Origin: Helochares maculicollis
Lineage: Eukaryota > Arthropoda > Insecta > Coleoptera > Hydrophilidae
Assembly: GCA_033557835.1 (NCBI GenBank)
Contig: JAWQRO010000412.1
Coordinates: 1 to 39,520, forward strand
DNA length: 39,520 nucleotides
Direction of reading: 5' to 3'
Each line of letters begins with the position of its first letter. Position 1 is the stretch's first letter. The notes beneath the pieces are model-generated. The model saw only the letters and a program-made list of their open reading frames with translations, ran no database searches and had not been told where the DNA came from. The translations under genes were made by a program, and so were the position numbers. Shown in pieces: positions 20,930 through 31,808 of this stretch.

Positions 20930-22190
20930 AAATAGTTTTTTTAAACCCGAACATGAATTGACAGTCAAAACTCTACCGAGAAATATTTAATTTTCTTCTT
21001 GGCTGATCAGATTACTAGAAAAATTCTTCTATTAGGAGAGATGGTAGATAAGTAGGATAGGATTATAAAGCTACAATGTAATTATCACCCATAATTCTAT
21101 CTTGCATCAGTTAGATTGTAAATAAATGCAGTTGAAAAGGAAAAATATAAACGATTGTAAGTACTCCTTTCCAAATGTTCTTGCATATTAAAAGTTCACT
21201 TCATATGCCATGAAAACTATTATTAAAAGAGATATAAATATTTAAAAATACACCAAAATGTGACTTCGTATAAAAAAACTTGTGAAGTTATTTCTATTAA
21301 GAGAGACAGTGGATGGGCAGGAAAGGACTAAAAAATCATTTAGTCATTACCCAACTAAAATACGTATTGCAATTGTGAGATTCTCAATCAATAGTTGACA
21401 TGAAAAAAAAATAATAACAAAAGTGTCTAAATACACCTTTCCGAATAGCCTTGAGTATAAAAAATTCACTGCTAATGACTATTATTATGATAAATATTAT
21501 AATTTTAAAAGCACCAGCATGTTACCTTCATAATTAAAACAATTTCTGCAAGAATCCTCTATTAGGAAAGAGAGTGGATAGGTAGAATATGCTATGAAAA
21601 CATTTATTACTTACCTAAAATCCGTCCTGAAGCGCTTAGATTCTCAATCAAGTTGAAAAGCGAAAAGAAAAAAATAGCCGCCTAGTACACTTTTGTAAAT
21701 AGCCTTGCTTGCAAAATACTGACTGCTAAAAGCTGAGAACTATTACGAGAAATGTTATTATTTAAAAACCCATCAACATGTAACTTTATTAGTAGAAACA
21801 TTCTTCAAGAACTCGTATTATAAGACATCGTGAATAAACAGAAAAGGATTAAAAATCAATATCATTACTCACCTAAAATCTGTCTTGCAGAGGCTATATT
21901 TTAAATCAACTGTAGAGTAAAAAGAAATAAAAAGTACTTGCTTCCAAAGTATAAACACAGTTCACTATTAATGATATCAAAATTACTATAAGAATAGATG
22001 TAAGTATTTAAAAGAGCACCAGCATCAGATTTAATTACCAGAAAATTCAATATTTAAAAAACTTCTATTAGAGTAGGTAGGTAGGAAAACATATCTCTAT
22101 ATACTCATCTAAAATCAGTCTTTCAATTGTTAGATTCTTAGTAAACAGCTGATGGAAACAAAAGAAGAGACTGCAAGAAATAGTTAAAAA
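20930..22190. repeat. degenerate tandem array, about five units of roughly 250-265 bp
   Basis: The same order of landmarks recurs along the array. The landmark TCTATTAGGAGAG-like starts at 21028, 21293, 21558, about 21813 and 22064, giving spacings of 265, 265, about 255 and 251 bp. Between these landmarks each unit carries a CCTAAAATCnGTCTTGCAA-like block, then AGATTCTCAATCAA, a purine run, a CCTTTCCAAATAGCCTTG-like block, TTCACTGCTAATG, and a TTTAAAAGCACCAGCATGT-like block. The units are diverged by substitutions and small gaps and have no shared open frame. This is satellite-like DNA, or a repeated regulatory or RNA unit; no known family is recognised. Confidence 0.85.
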
Positions 22191-23227
22191 CTAGTTTCAA
22201 TTATTTATACTCAGCGCTTTTATTGAAACTAGGTCTACTCCCAGATTATGAATATTTGTCAAATTATGATGATTTATAAGCTTTAAGCGAAACCAAAACT
22301 CATAAAAATCAAAACATTAGCATACTCTAAAACCATTTAAAAAGCTGCATAAAAATATTAAAGATATTCTGCAAGTAAAATATAAAAACTTTAGACACAT
22401 CTATATTATCTTATTCTAAAGAAATACATACATTGAGGATATTTCGTAGTTAAGAAGAGAATTTTCAAGCGTACATCCTATTTACACTTTAAAACTTCTC
22501 TACCATTTATTAATTTAATAATCTTTCATAGTTTGAAAATAAAAAAAATGTTAGGGGTGCATTGGTAGCGATAGCTTACTTCAGATTTTTACAAAACACA
22601 AATGTATTGCTTAACCTGCAGATTTTTTTGCTATAAAACAAAAAACAAATGAGTATTGCATTCGTGCATACTACATCCAATATGGAGTTATGGGATATAG
22701 TTGTGGATAGTAGCATTAACATCTAGTTTCGGGGAATCCCAAATAAAGACATGCGAACGACTAGCAACAATCCCACCTTTTTGCTAAATTGTATTATACA
22801 ATATAGCTTACATTCAACAATCAGACATAATAACTTGCAATGATATTATGAACTGACCGTGGATTTCAACAGACTAGCTAAAGAACTGTCTGAACAAACA
22901 GAAGAGGGGCCTTAATTTAAAAATTTCAGCAATGTCGAATTGATAAACTTAAATAAACAATGGTTATTGAAATAGTTTGTTGTCCTCCAGTCGAAGCAAG
23001 TGATAAGGATATTCTTTGTATGAATGCACACAAAATTGTTACTTGATGTCATATCTGTCATGTTTGTAAGTTAGAGAAATTAATCGTCTCATGCTGTTTT
23101 TGTAACAGAAAACATTGAATAACATGTAATAAAAGTCTTTGTAAAAAAGTTTATGGAAATTTATAACGAAATGACAAATGTTCCATTAAAATCAATGGTG
23201 TGCAAGTAGGCCAAAAATATTTAGTGT
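22191..23227. other. non-coding stretch between the tandem array and a mariner relic
   Basis: An 11-bp inverted repeat, CTAGTTTCAAT (22191-22201) and ATTGAAACTAG (22222-22232), sits at the end of the array. The part after about 22950 may hold decayed N-terminal mariner sequence that can no longer be read. Confidence 0.4.
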
Positions 23228-23700
23228 GGTCATGACTTTAGCATCTCTACTGAATGGAAGCTACATATTTTGAACAATGAATTAGGTCTAAAAAAGCTTT
23301 TTGAAAAGGCGCCAAACTGCAGATTTGACCCTGATATTCAGTATCAAAGTATGAAAAAGGGCATCTTCCAAGAAGAGTTTGACATCAGGTTTTCAAGATG
23401 TAATTCTTAAATGGTTACCTTCAAACTTAGAAGACAATATTAGAAAAGACTTTTAGAGTATCTGAGCGAAAACACTGGTGACAAAAATACCTACTGTATA
23501 GAAGAAAATATCATCTATTATCATGACAATGCACCTTCTTGTACCAACAATGTTGTAAAAGAGAAATTGGTAAAATTGAATTATACACCTACAACAGTTC
23601 CCTTCACTCAAAAATATTCTATATAGAGAACGCTTTTCATCTAATAATGAAGATATTGTAACAGAGGGTGGGTATTTTAAAAGCCTTAACTAAAACAAAC
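23228..23700 (+). mobile_element. second dead mariner transposase relic, plus strand
   Basis: Three pieces share one reading frame. At 23228-23410, 60 codons containing STEWKLHILNNELGLKKL match the mariner helix-turn-helix and linker region. From 23519, YHDNAPSCTNNVVKEKLVKLN carries the HDN motif with the second catalytic Asp intact. From about 23628, RERFSSNNEDIVTEGGYFKSLN matches the C-terminal block. The SPDLAP-CD segment with the third Asp is missing, and the region with the first Asp is not readable, so the copy is inactive. Terminal repeats were not found. Confidence 0.75.
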
Positions 23701-23710
23701 TTCTGATTTT

Positions 23711-25555
23711 TCATTTCCACTCCCCGGACATTTTACCCAGACAGTATATGTCATACCTATATACTATGAGTATAAGTAAACAAATTGTTAAATAAAAGGA
23801 GTATAAAAAGGATTGAAACCGTACCTCAAATAGATGTCGAGCTGCAGACTCAAAGGGACTCTCTTTGTAATAGTAGATGAAGCTTAAATTGCCGTTGAAA
23901 TGGCAAATCCAAAGAGAGATGGAGATGTTAAAGTTCATTTCATAAGTTTAGTTATCTTGAGCGGCTTTTATTACATTTCTGAGGGTATCGAATATTTATG
24001 GCAAAGTTAAACTCGAAAAAATTTCTAATGTAATAAAGCCGCGTTTCTCTTTAATAAAAAGAATAAAAGTAGTAAGATTTCCTTTTCTAATTAGATAAGT
24101 TCTCAGCAAGTTTTAACGCAGCTCGTCTTTTCCCGAGAGTTTCTTTTTGTTGGTAGAAAAAAGTTTCCATTTTGAAAAGTCGAAAAAAGCGTGAAGTAAC
24201 TACATTAAACATTCATATCCCAGCTGTTTTTAAGGTTATCAGAATGTAAACTCTGTTAACGGCGTTGAATATTCACTATCTATTAAGTGGGGCCAATAAT
24301 GTACAGCAGGCACCTTGAATAATATGAATACATAATTGTCCTTTTAGCAATTTCGGCAGCTATGATCCTGTAACCTTAAATTCATTAATGGGCAAAGCGC
24401 GCCCTAGAGAACTCATAGATTCTCAGTGATACTGTTGAATTTTAATACGCAAGTATCCATTGGCTTTGCGGGATTGGTAGCCTAATGAGAGCTAGCCACG
24501 ACTCTGATGTTTATCTTGCGTATCTAAAAGACTTGATGTAGACTGAAATATATATTGTGAAAGTCGCAATTATCCCTTCTAAAAAACCTTAAAGCCCAGT
24601 CAAGACAATAACTACTAATAAATATTTTTCTATATTTCGAGTTTATTCAAGTTATTACTAAATTCTTGAGGTATCAAACTAAAGCCGAGGACAGAGAAAT
24701 AGGGAGAATTCGGTGAAACTTGTTTGATTTAGGATGCGCGGAGCGTGGGAAAACGAGAAAATTAATTTTAATACCAAAGAAAACGTTAAAGATAACAAAT
24801 GGCTCTTGAAAGGAAACGAAACTGTTGTTGTTAGCCTGCAAGAAGTGCGTTTACATTTAAAACAAATTCGTAAATTTATAAAGGGCGCAAACAGAGAGAG
24901 AATTTAGTGATTTAATAACAATCCACTTAGGGGATGATCTCGCCCGGGGAATTATTTCAACGTTTCGGAGAACAATTAAGGTTAAAAGGAAGGTGAGAAA
25001 AGGGAGCAAACAAAAGAAATTCCCTGGGCGGGTGATTTTATTTAATAAAATAGCGCTGGGCGGTAGTGAGATTGAGGTAGATAGTGACAATGCTGATGGC
25101 GTTGAGAAAGCTTTATTTGCCGAGGTATTTTACAACCTAATGGACGTATTTAATTGATTGTTTGGTATGATGAAATGTACTTTAAGAGCCATATTTTCCT
25201 TAGCTCTAAAACATTTCATTTCCGTATTTTAAAGCCTGTGAAAAATTTATATTGGTATTTATTTGTTTATTTTAAAAGAATTTATATTGAGCCTTGAATT
25301 CTCAAGAAGGTAAAGGACAAGGCAGCTGAATTTCAAGGAAAAGGATGCCTGAGTCGGAAATCAATAATAATTCTAGGAATTAATATATCAGAAAAAGAGA
25401 ATTTGCAAAACAACTACACCAAAATAAACAGTTTATTTAGTTAAACGAGCATTTATTCCTACCACGTAGAAATCTGAAAACAAAACCGCCAGAGGGACAT
25501 TTACTTCCTATCTACTAACATTAATTGTGTGATAATTATCAAAGGCTGGCGAGCA
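23711..25555. other. non-coding stretch with a moderately GC-richer part
   Basis: No gene seen. Sequence around 24700-25100 is less AT-rich and purine-rich on the plus strand, but its frames are broken and show no motif. Confidence 0.45.
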
Positions 25556-25559
25556 GGCG

Positions 25560-25662
25560 TGGAGGGAGGCCTCTAATTCTGGAGAAGGCTTCGCAGGGAC
25601 GTTCCCGGGATCTGCAAGGATACAGTAATGCGCGTAGTAATTGCGCTACCAATGAGCCTCTT
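25560..25662 (-). repeat. tRNA-like region, candidate tRNA-derived SINE head
   Basis: On the minus strand, from 25660, the sequence GAGGCTCATTGGTAGCGC matches the D-arm and A-box of many tRNAs. About 50 bases later CAGATCCCGGGAACGTCCC (about 25596-25614) resembles a degenerate B-box/T-arm. A GC-rich, non-tRNA segment follows. The acceptor stem and a standard anticodon arm could not be folded by eye, so this is not a functional tRNA. A decayed tRNA-derived SINE or tRNA pseudogene fits best. Confidence 0.35.
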
Positions 25663-25664
25663 TC

Positions 25665-27888
25665 ATAATTTGTGTTAAGTAGGATAATGGTCAAGGGTGT
25701 ACGAGTATGAATTGCTTCTGCGCCCCTTGGGTCGCACTAGGCCAACCAATATGTTAAATTATCATGAATATGTATATTAAGACAACATTCCATATGATAA
25801 AAGACAGCCCTCTCTTAATAAGCCCCTTGAGGAAGAGTAAAATAGTTGATTGTCGGTTTTCGATGTATTTTTATATTTATATTAAATTAACACGCGGCTA
25901 GTAATTGTTCGCACTTTTACTTATGTGATTTTTAAATGTATATTATTTTGTTTTCCGTTAGTATTAGATATACTTCTTCTGTCCGATCTCCTATTTCAAT
26001 TTATTTTGTCTAGAAAGCAATAACAGATTAATTCTAAAATTAACAGTTTAAAAAAATTTTGCTAAAATCAAATTTAACAACACTAAGCTATATATTTACT
26101 TTTAAATAATTATCGTGTTTGAGAAGCTCATAAAATTCATTTGTGTAATATAAACTGAATTGATGAAGTCGTGTATATGTTGCTAGTGTCATTTGGAATT
26201 AAAACTGTATTAAATTTTGGTAAGTGCTTCATATGCTATACTTGCGTATAAAACTGTGTAGTAAGCATATCAAAATATCATGTTTGATAGTAAATAGAGT
26301 TGCTTAATTTATGTTGTATAATTTTGAAGTCAAAAATTTTTCATCTCATATTCCTGAAGCACTTCTGATCATTTGTATTTATTATGCGGACCCTACAGTT
26401 CTATAATGGATATCATGGAGCAGTGCTGATTTGATTTTAGATTCTAGAAGTTATATCCTATAATCTTGAATTTTGTGACCTAAGCATTTTGAATTTATAA
26501 ACTAATAATCTTGAGTGTATGATCTAAATATTTTAATCGGAATGTTTTGAAAATTGAGTTATTGAGCTTTAGTTTATAAATTAATATTAATTTAAGTTAT
26601 GGATAATGGCTTCTGAACAAATTGGAATATTTGTGGAAGAAACTATTGACCAGCAACTTTCATGATGCTCAATCCTTAAATCCGGCGTATCTAAGAACGA
26701 TATTTTAGCAGAATCAAAAATTACTTGCTTAAATATTTAAACATAGAAAATGTGACCTAAAACTTCACAATATCAATGACATTTAGATTTTCTGGTACAT
26801 AATTTAGGACTTAATTTACAGCGTGCGGTACATTAATTCTTTATTTTAATAAAGTATCTTCTGTTCTCTATACTTACTTTTGTTGGAACCAGTTTTTTTA
26901 TATTTAAAAGAGTATTTGCAGTATATTCGTCTTTACAAAGTTTCTCATATACTACATATATTATTATCCCTTGAATTTTGCCTAAAATTTTCTTTAAAAT
27001 GGAGGGAATATCAAATGTTTCAGCTGTAGAATCAGCATTTTTTAATACAGATGTTAAAAAAATACCCATAAAAACATTTATTTTTTTCATAAGTGAATTA
27101 ATGTGAAACACATGAGTAAGATATGCGGCTTCCTAGCTGACTATTATGAAACGTATCCGAATAAATTACTATAAGAAATTATGGCAGATGTAGACTATGA
27201 AAAAATACGCTACTGAGGTGGGGATAGGTATTTGAAGTAAGTGGGGAAGTCAATCAATGTATCGCACATTCTTCTTATATTTATTTTTAAAGAGTTAACC
27301 AATCATTATATTTGATATAATTTTTGTCCCTAGGCGTAACTGTCATCCACTTTTTTAATTGAATTTGCAAAAGGTGGAAACGACATTGAAAGAGACCTGA
27401 CAATTTTTAAATGTTCAAGACGTATATTGCTTCAAATGATGAAATGAACATATATTAAGCGAATACTTCTTTATCTAGTCGTATTGGCTATGGTAACACT
27501 GTAGATATATTTTAATAAAGCATTTTATTGATAAAGCCATTAATTCTAAAAAGACCGTCTAGAAGCCGTCATAAATTTTATAAGTCAATCCGGAAATTTA
27601 TCCAGGTATAGCAATATGCACTTAATACTTGCTTTAGATACACCAACCAAGATCTCAAGAGTGACATTTTTATTTGACCTAAAAATATTTTGAGCATAAA
27701 AAAACTCGAATAATTTTGGTGTTGGTGCGGTGATAATTAATGGACTATATGCTATTTCTCGCTATTGCAATAATTAACTATCTTGCTTATACAAATTACG
27801 ACTTGTTATGGAATGAGATGTTTGCATGTCTGATCGCAGGTGCATCAAAATGCTTCTTAGCAACAAAACAATGCAGAAGAACAAACAA
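25665..27888. other. AT-rich non-coding stretch, no gene seen
   Basis: The longest frames (26833-27111 on the minus strand, without an ATG start; 27740-27967 on the plus strand) have no recognisable features. At 26606-26740 a plus-strand ATG opens 44 sense codons interrupted by a single TGA at 26663-26665 (MASEQIGIFVEETIDQQLS before it); its nature is unknown. Confidence 0.45.
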
Positions 27889-28187
27889 CAGACGAATTTA
27901 TCGGTGTTTCAAAGAATCACCTTCTTGTTTATGCTTAAAGCATCTGGACATGAAACTGAAGAAATAATAAAAAGACCCTCGTTGAAAAGCAATAATGACG
28001 AGCCAAAAAAGTTAACAGCCCAATAAATCTCAACCGGAGAGAAAAACAAGCGCATGTGTATTTTCGGATTGCGTTTATTTCAATTTGTTTTTAATACATT
28101 ATTTTCTATTACGTAGGCTAACTAAACTTTTCTTTGTGCCTTATTCAAAGAAAGATAATATTTACTAATATGCAAATCATCTGAACT
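27889..28187 (+). repeat. left arm of a 300-bp inverted repeat
   Basis: This segment, starting CAGACGAATTTATCGG and ending ATGCAAATCATCTGAACT, matches the reverse complement of 29199-29492 along nearly its whole length, with many substitutions and small gaps. It retains an open frame (FQRITFLFMLKASGHETEEI) that is recognisably the same peptide as the other arm's. It stops where the other arm reads through (LTAQ then TAA). Confidence 0.88.
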
Positions 28188-29198
28188 AAAATGCCGATAA
28201 AATTCGTCTGTCGTCGTTCAACCCACGACGTCATAGGGAATTCCAACAGTGGTTGTTAACATGTACTTGTAATTAATATCGCGTTTACTAATTATGCCCT
28301 AAAGTGCAAACAAAAACATATCGCTTATTATTTCTTGTATATACTACCTATTTAAATTTTGTAACTCAATTTTGAAACACCCTGTATATATAACAATTAG
28401 TTTCCAATACTTAACCCACATGTTAAGAACGTCCATGTGGCCACGGTCTGGTTTTTTCTAAGTATAAATAAAAATGTTGAAAGTTTGGCTAATTTGGGAC
28501 TCCAGGCATAATTGAAATGATGCCGATAGACCAAGCTGGATTAAAGAATATTATGCAGAAACAACGGCACTGTTATTGCTATAAAAATAACGGCATCACA
28601 ATCAAACACGTATTTAAATCCTTCAAAACCTCAAGATTAAATTTTTCATGAACGCAAAGCCGTCTTTATCAAAGAGAAACAGAAAAAGAACATAAACAAC
28701 CATTAAAGTCAAAAGTTATAGCTCCGCCTTTTTTCGAAACATTTAAAACAGATCGTGACCTCGAAAAAAGATCGCTTTGTATTATTATCTTCCGCCGCAA
28801 GAAAGAGGATTACATCATACATCGCAAACTAACCTTACTTTTATTTCTATAAAAAAACCGGCATTACAATCAAAACAAAGCGTTAGATCGGAGCCGTCAT
28901 AATCACGTGATAAAATTATTTCACCAACACAAATCCTTCGTAATAATATAAAGACAGAAAAAAGAACATAAACAACCACTTAAGTAAAATTTTATTCGAG
29001 TGCGTTGCTTTCTGAACTGGCGACCGAATGTGACCTCGAAAGAATATAGCTTTATATACGACAAAAAAACATGCACCGCTTCTTTTGCCTCTGTGATTGT
29101 AAATTTATTGCACTTTACGTTTTTTGATGAGCATCCGCTTTCATTTTTATCACCTTGCTTATAATAAAATGATGGTTTTTCTTATTGCGTGCTTAGTA
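28188..29198. repeat. 1-kb spacer between the inverted arms, with internal direct repeats
   Basis: The spacer begins (28191-28328) with a segment that is a direct repeat of 29473-29594; both run from CCGATAAAATTCGTCTG to ATGCCCTAAArTGCAAACAAA. Further in, 28578-28783 and 28846-29057 are diverged direct repeats about 268 bp apart, sharing ATAAAAAnAACGGCATcACA, AAAGAACATAAACAACCA and GTGACCTCGAAA. TTTGAAACACCCTGTATA at 28371-28388 resembles sequences often found at ends of insect repeats. No intact gene. Confidence 0.8.
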
Positions 29199-29492
29199 AG
29201 TTCAGATGATTTGCATATTAGTAAATATGTATTTATTTGAATATGGCATAAAGAAAACTAATAGTAAATAGTAAATAATGTAATAAAAACTATTTGAAAA
29301 GTACGCAATCTGACCAAGCATGTGGCGCTTGTTATTCCTCTCCGGTTGAAATTTATTGGGCTGTTAACTTTTTTCGCTCGTCTTAATTTATTTTCATGGA
29401 GGGGTTTGATTATTATTTCGTCAATTTCCAATTCAGATGCTATAAGCATAAATAAGAAGGTAATTTTTTCAAATACCGATAAAATTCGTCTG
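29199..29492 (-). repeat. right arm of the 300-bp inverted repeat, with an open frame
   Basis: Reverse complement of the left arm. On the minus strand a frame starting at an ATG in the adjoining segment (29536) runs 92 codons to 29258 and includes VFEKITFLFMLIASELEIDEI and a basic stretch, NKLRRAKKVNSP. The sharing of this peptide with the other arm suggests the repeat unit once encoded a protein. I do not recognise its family. Confidence 0.85.
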
Positions 29493-29594
29493 GGTTCGAC
29501 CGTTCGACCGACGGCAGTGGTTCTTAACATGTACATGTAATTAATATCTGTTAAAAATTATGCCCTAAAATGCAAACAAAAACCTATCGCTTTA
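29493..29594. repeat. direct-repeat tail of the composite element
   Basis: This stretch, with the last 20 bp of the right arm, matches 28191-28328 in the same orientation, including TTAACATGTACwTGTAATTAATATC and ATGCCCTAAA. The two tails end at about the same point (ATCGCTT), which may mark the true end of the repeat unit. Confidence 0.75.
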
Positions 29595-31655
29595 TTCCAC
29601 AATAAAATAGATTATGACAAAATCTTCAAAACTCCCTAATTAATCGTAAAAAAAATACTGAAAAAAAACCTTAAATATGATCATAAATGATATATAAATT
29701 GCTGTAAAGCTCTAATAAACTTTGAAAATAATGAATACAAATCCTGATCAAATCTATAACCATATACAGCCTGCGAGTGCTTATAATGACGACCCTTTAA
29801 TGCCGTCAGGCAAGTTTTGTAATGATCAGTGTCTATATTTACACTTTGTTTTTACCAGACAAATATATTGAAACCACATCTCTTAGTTTAAGCGAATAGT
29901 ATGTATATACCATGTTATTGTTACTTCTAAAAGTCAAAAAGAGGTGTTACAAAATCTTTTGCATTTGTTACTTATTATTTCTAACAGTAACATTTCTAAC
30001 TTTTTGGTGCTAAGCTTAGTTTTCGCTTAATCTCTGATGTTTTATTGTTCTGCCATTTATTTTCTAACCACTTCTTATTAAAAATGTTTTCTTACAAAAT
30101 TACCAAGCATGCGTTTGGATTTTTATAGTTTTTGAGTTATAAATTCGTTTTCAGCTTACTTTTTATTTGTTGGCTCCAAGTCAGTTTCTTCTTTCAAGTC
30201 TCGTCTAAATTGTCTCCAATTCAATATTAACGTAGCTAGTTTGGAAGTTTCCAGTCCACAGCCGATTATTGTTGTAGAATTGTCCAGCAGTAACCTTAAA
30301 ACAAGATATTGAATGTTAGACATTACAAAAAAATTCTTTTATATAATATGGTTAAATGGTCTATACTCATGTTGCTGAGCCCTGGTGGCAATCTGCCTGT
30401 AAATGCCAGATGCTAGTAAAATTCCTGAGAAAATGTTTAGTGAGGGCCGAAAGCTGACTACTTAGTACGAGGCTGCTGGTCTTAAATATAATTGAGAAAA
30501 TGCATCTTTTCTTTGAAACGGCTAATTTTGTCTTTGTGTTGAATAAGTTCTTCATGTGTTGCCATATGGTTGTAAAATAAATTTTTGTAATGAAATTGCA
30601 ATATCAAGTTTTGAATAATTTGATTGTTCATATTGTGGATAGATTCTGTTCTTTCTTGGTAAAAGATGAAGAACAAAATTAAAAATAAACTATATAAACA
30701 GGGAAACATGTCTTGCTACTTTTAAAGAAGAATATTTTATTATTTATTATTTTTAAACTATAGGCATTCTTATAAAAAGTCATTATTATTATCTTCTTTG
30801 ATTTGAAGTTTTGATAAAACCCAAATCAGATTGATTTTAATTTTAATGATCAGTCTTGATATCATTGTTCTTTTGTAGCATTAACGGCTTAGCACGTATT
30901 TTGTTGCTTGCAAATATAAATATGCATTAACTTATTCTTATTGATTGGATTCAAAAGTTTCCAAGCAGGTGTGTCTATAAGTGGTAAGTAGCGCGACGTA
31001 GAATTTTGCAACACTACGGCTTTAAATACATTTCGAATCGATACAGCGTAGACAAACATAATTAGCTTAATTATATTTAAAAGAAGCGATAACGCAGTGT
31101 CTGCGAGAAAGGCATTTAGAAAAGATTTAATAAAATGCAGAGCTAATAAAGAATAAAAAATCAACGAGGAATGCAGCAGCAAAATCAAGAATAAAATCAA
31201 TCTTTTAAAATCCTGAAGTGCTGAAATGGATAAACTAAACAAAAAAAAGACTGATTAATGCAATAACAAAGTAGGTCATCTGATATCTAATTTATATACG
31301 GAATTACTCCGCACTACAAAGTATAATACAAGAATAAGGAAGAGAATTAGATTGCAGCTAGCCGAGTTTCTGTACAAAAGAATTCCGAAATCAATGGATT
31401 ACTTGATCCTTTGAATAGCACAATAAATCTATATCGCGCCACACTACCCTATCTACTCCATTATTTTAAGAGTATTCGACGTGCCTTCAAAGAATAAAAA
31501 GTGTAGTAGATAAGAGACAAGGGCAGGGAGGCATGAAACCTAAGGATAATGACACGCGATCCGATTACCTTCCTCTCTCAAGTTATTGTAATTTTAAATT
31601 TTATGGCTTTCCAACATTTTTAAATGTGTTTAATGTTTTGTGCATTTATCTGCAG
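29595..31655. other. AT-rich non-coding stretch
   Basis: No gene I can support. A 117-codon hydrophobic minus frame at 30889-31242 mirrors an A-rich plus strand and has no family motif. On the minus strand around 30480-30565 a short frame, MATHEELIQHKDKISRFKEK, ends at 30482; its nature is unknown. Confidence 0.4.
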
Positions 31656-31808
31656 GATAGCAAAGGGGCTGATAAAAAAGCAAGTAGAGCAAATGGTGGA
31701 GTGGTTTTAAAAATGCAGGCATTTAAAAAAATCAGGAGGTTTCCAAACCTTGCAGAGCTTCATAGACACAGTCATTCAAATTTATCAAACATTTTCGGTT
31801 CCCAATAG
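31656..31808 (+). CDS. candidate terminal coding exon
   Basis: A good 3' splice site (TGTTTTGTGCATTTATCTGCAG, AG at 31654-31655) is followed by 50 open codons in phase 0 (DSKGADKKASRANGG..., later FKKIRRFPNLAELHRHSHSN) ending in TAG at 31806-31808. The frame is open upstream to an ATG at 31533, but that part is T-rich and looks like intron. The predicted peptide is basic and hydrophilic, unlike the chance frames nearby. I do not recognise the protein, and no upstream partner exon was found. Confidence 0.28.
   Translation, partial: DSKGADKKASRANGGVVLKMQAFKKIRRFPNLAELHRHSHSNLSNIFGSQ

Noticed and set aside
20930..22190. CRISPR-like array
   Set aside because: Units are ~260 bp, diverged throughout, with no short identical repeats separated by unique spacers, and the context is an animal genome.
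8879..22562. 12-bp ATGCACCCCTAA at 8879-8890 and its reverse complement at 22551-22562
   Set aside because: Could be terminal repeats of one element, but they are 13.7 kb apart with no matching flanks or target duplication; probably coincidence or two unrelated copies.
24470..24530. tRNA-like GGTAGCCTAATGAGAGCTAGCC
   Set aside because: No B-box at a suitable distance and no foldable cloverleaf.
26833..27111. 92-codon minus-strand frame
   Set aside because: It opens on GTG, not ATG, shows no motif, and a eukaryotic gene would not start there.
30889..31242. 117-codon hydrophobic minus-strand frame
   Set aside because: The opposite strand is A-rich, which by itself yields Leu/Phe/Ile-rich frames; no signal, motif or splice framing supports a gene.
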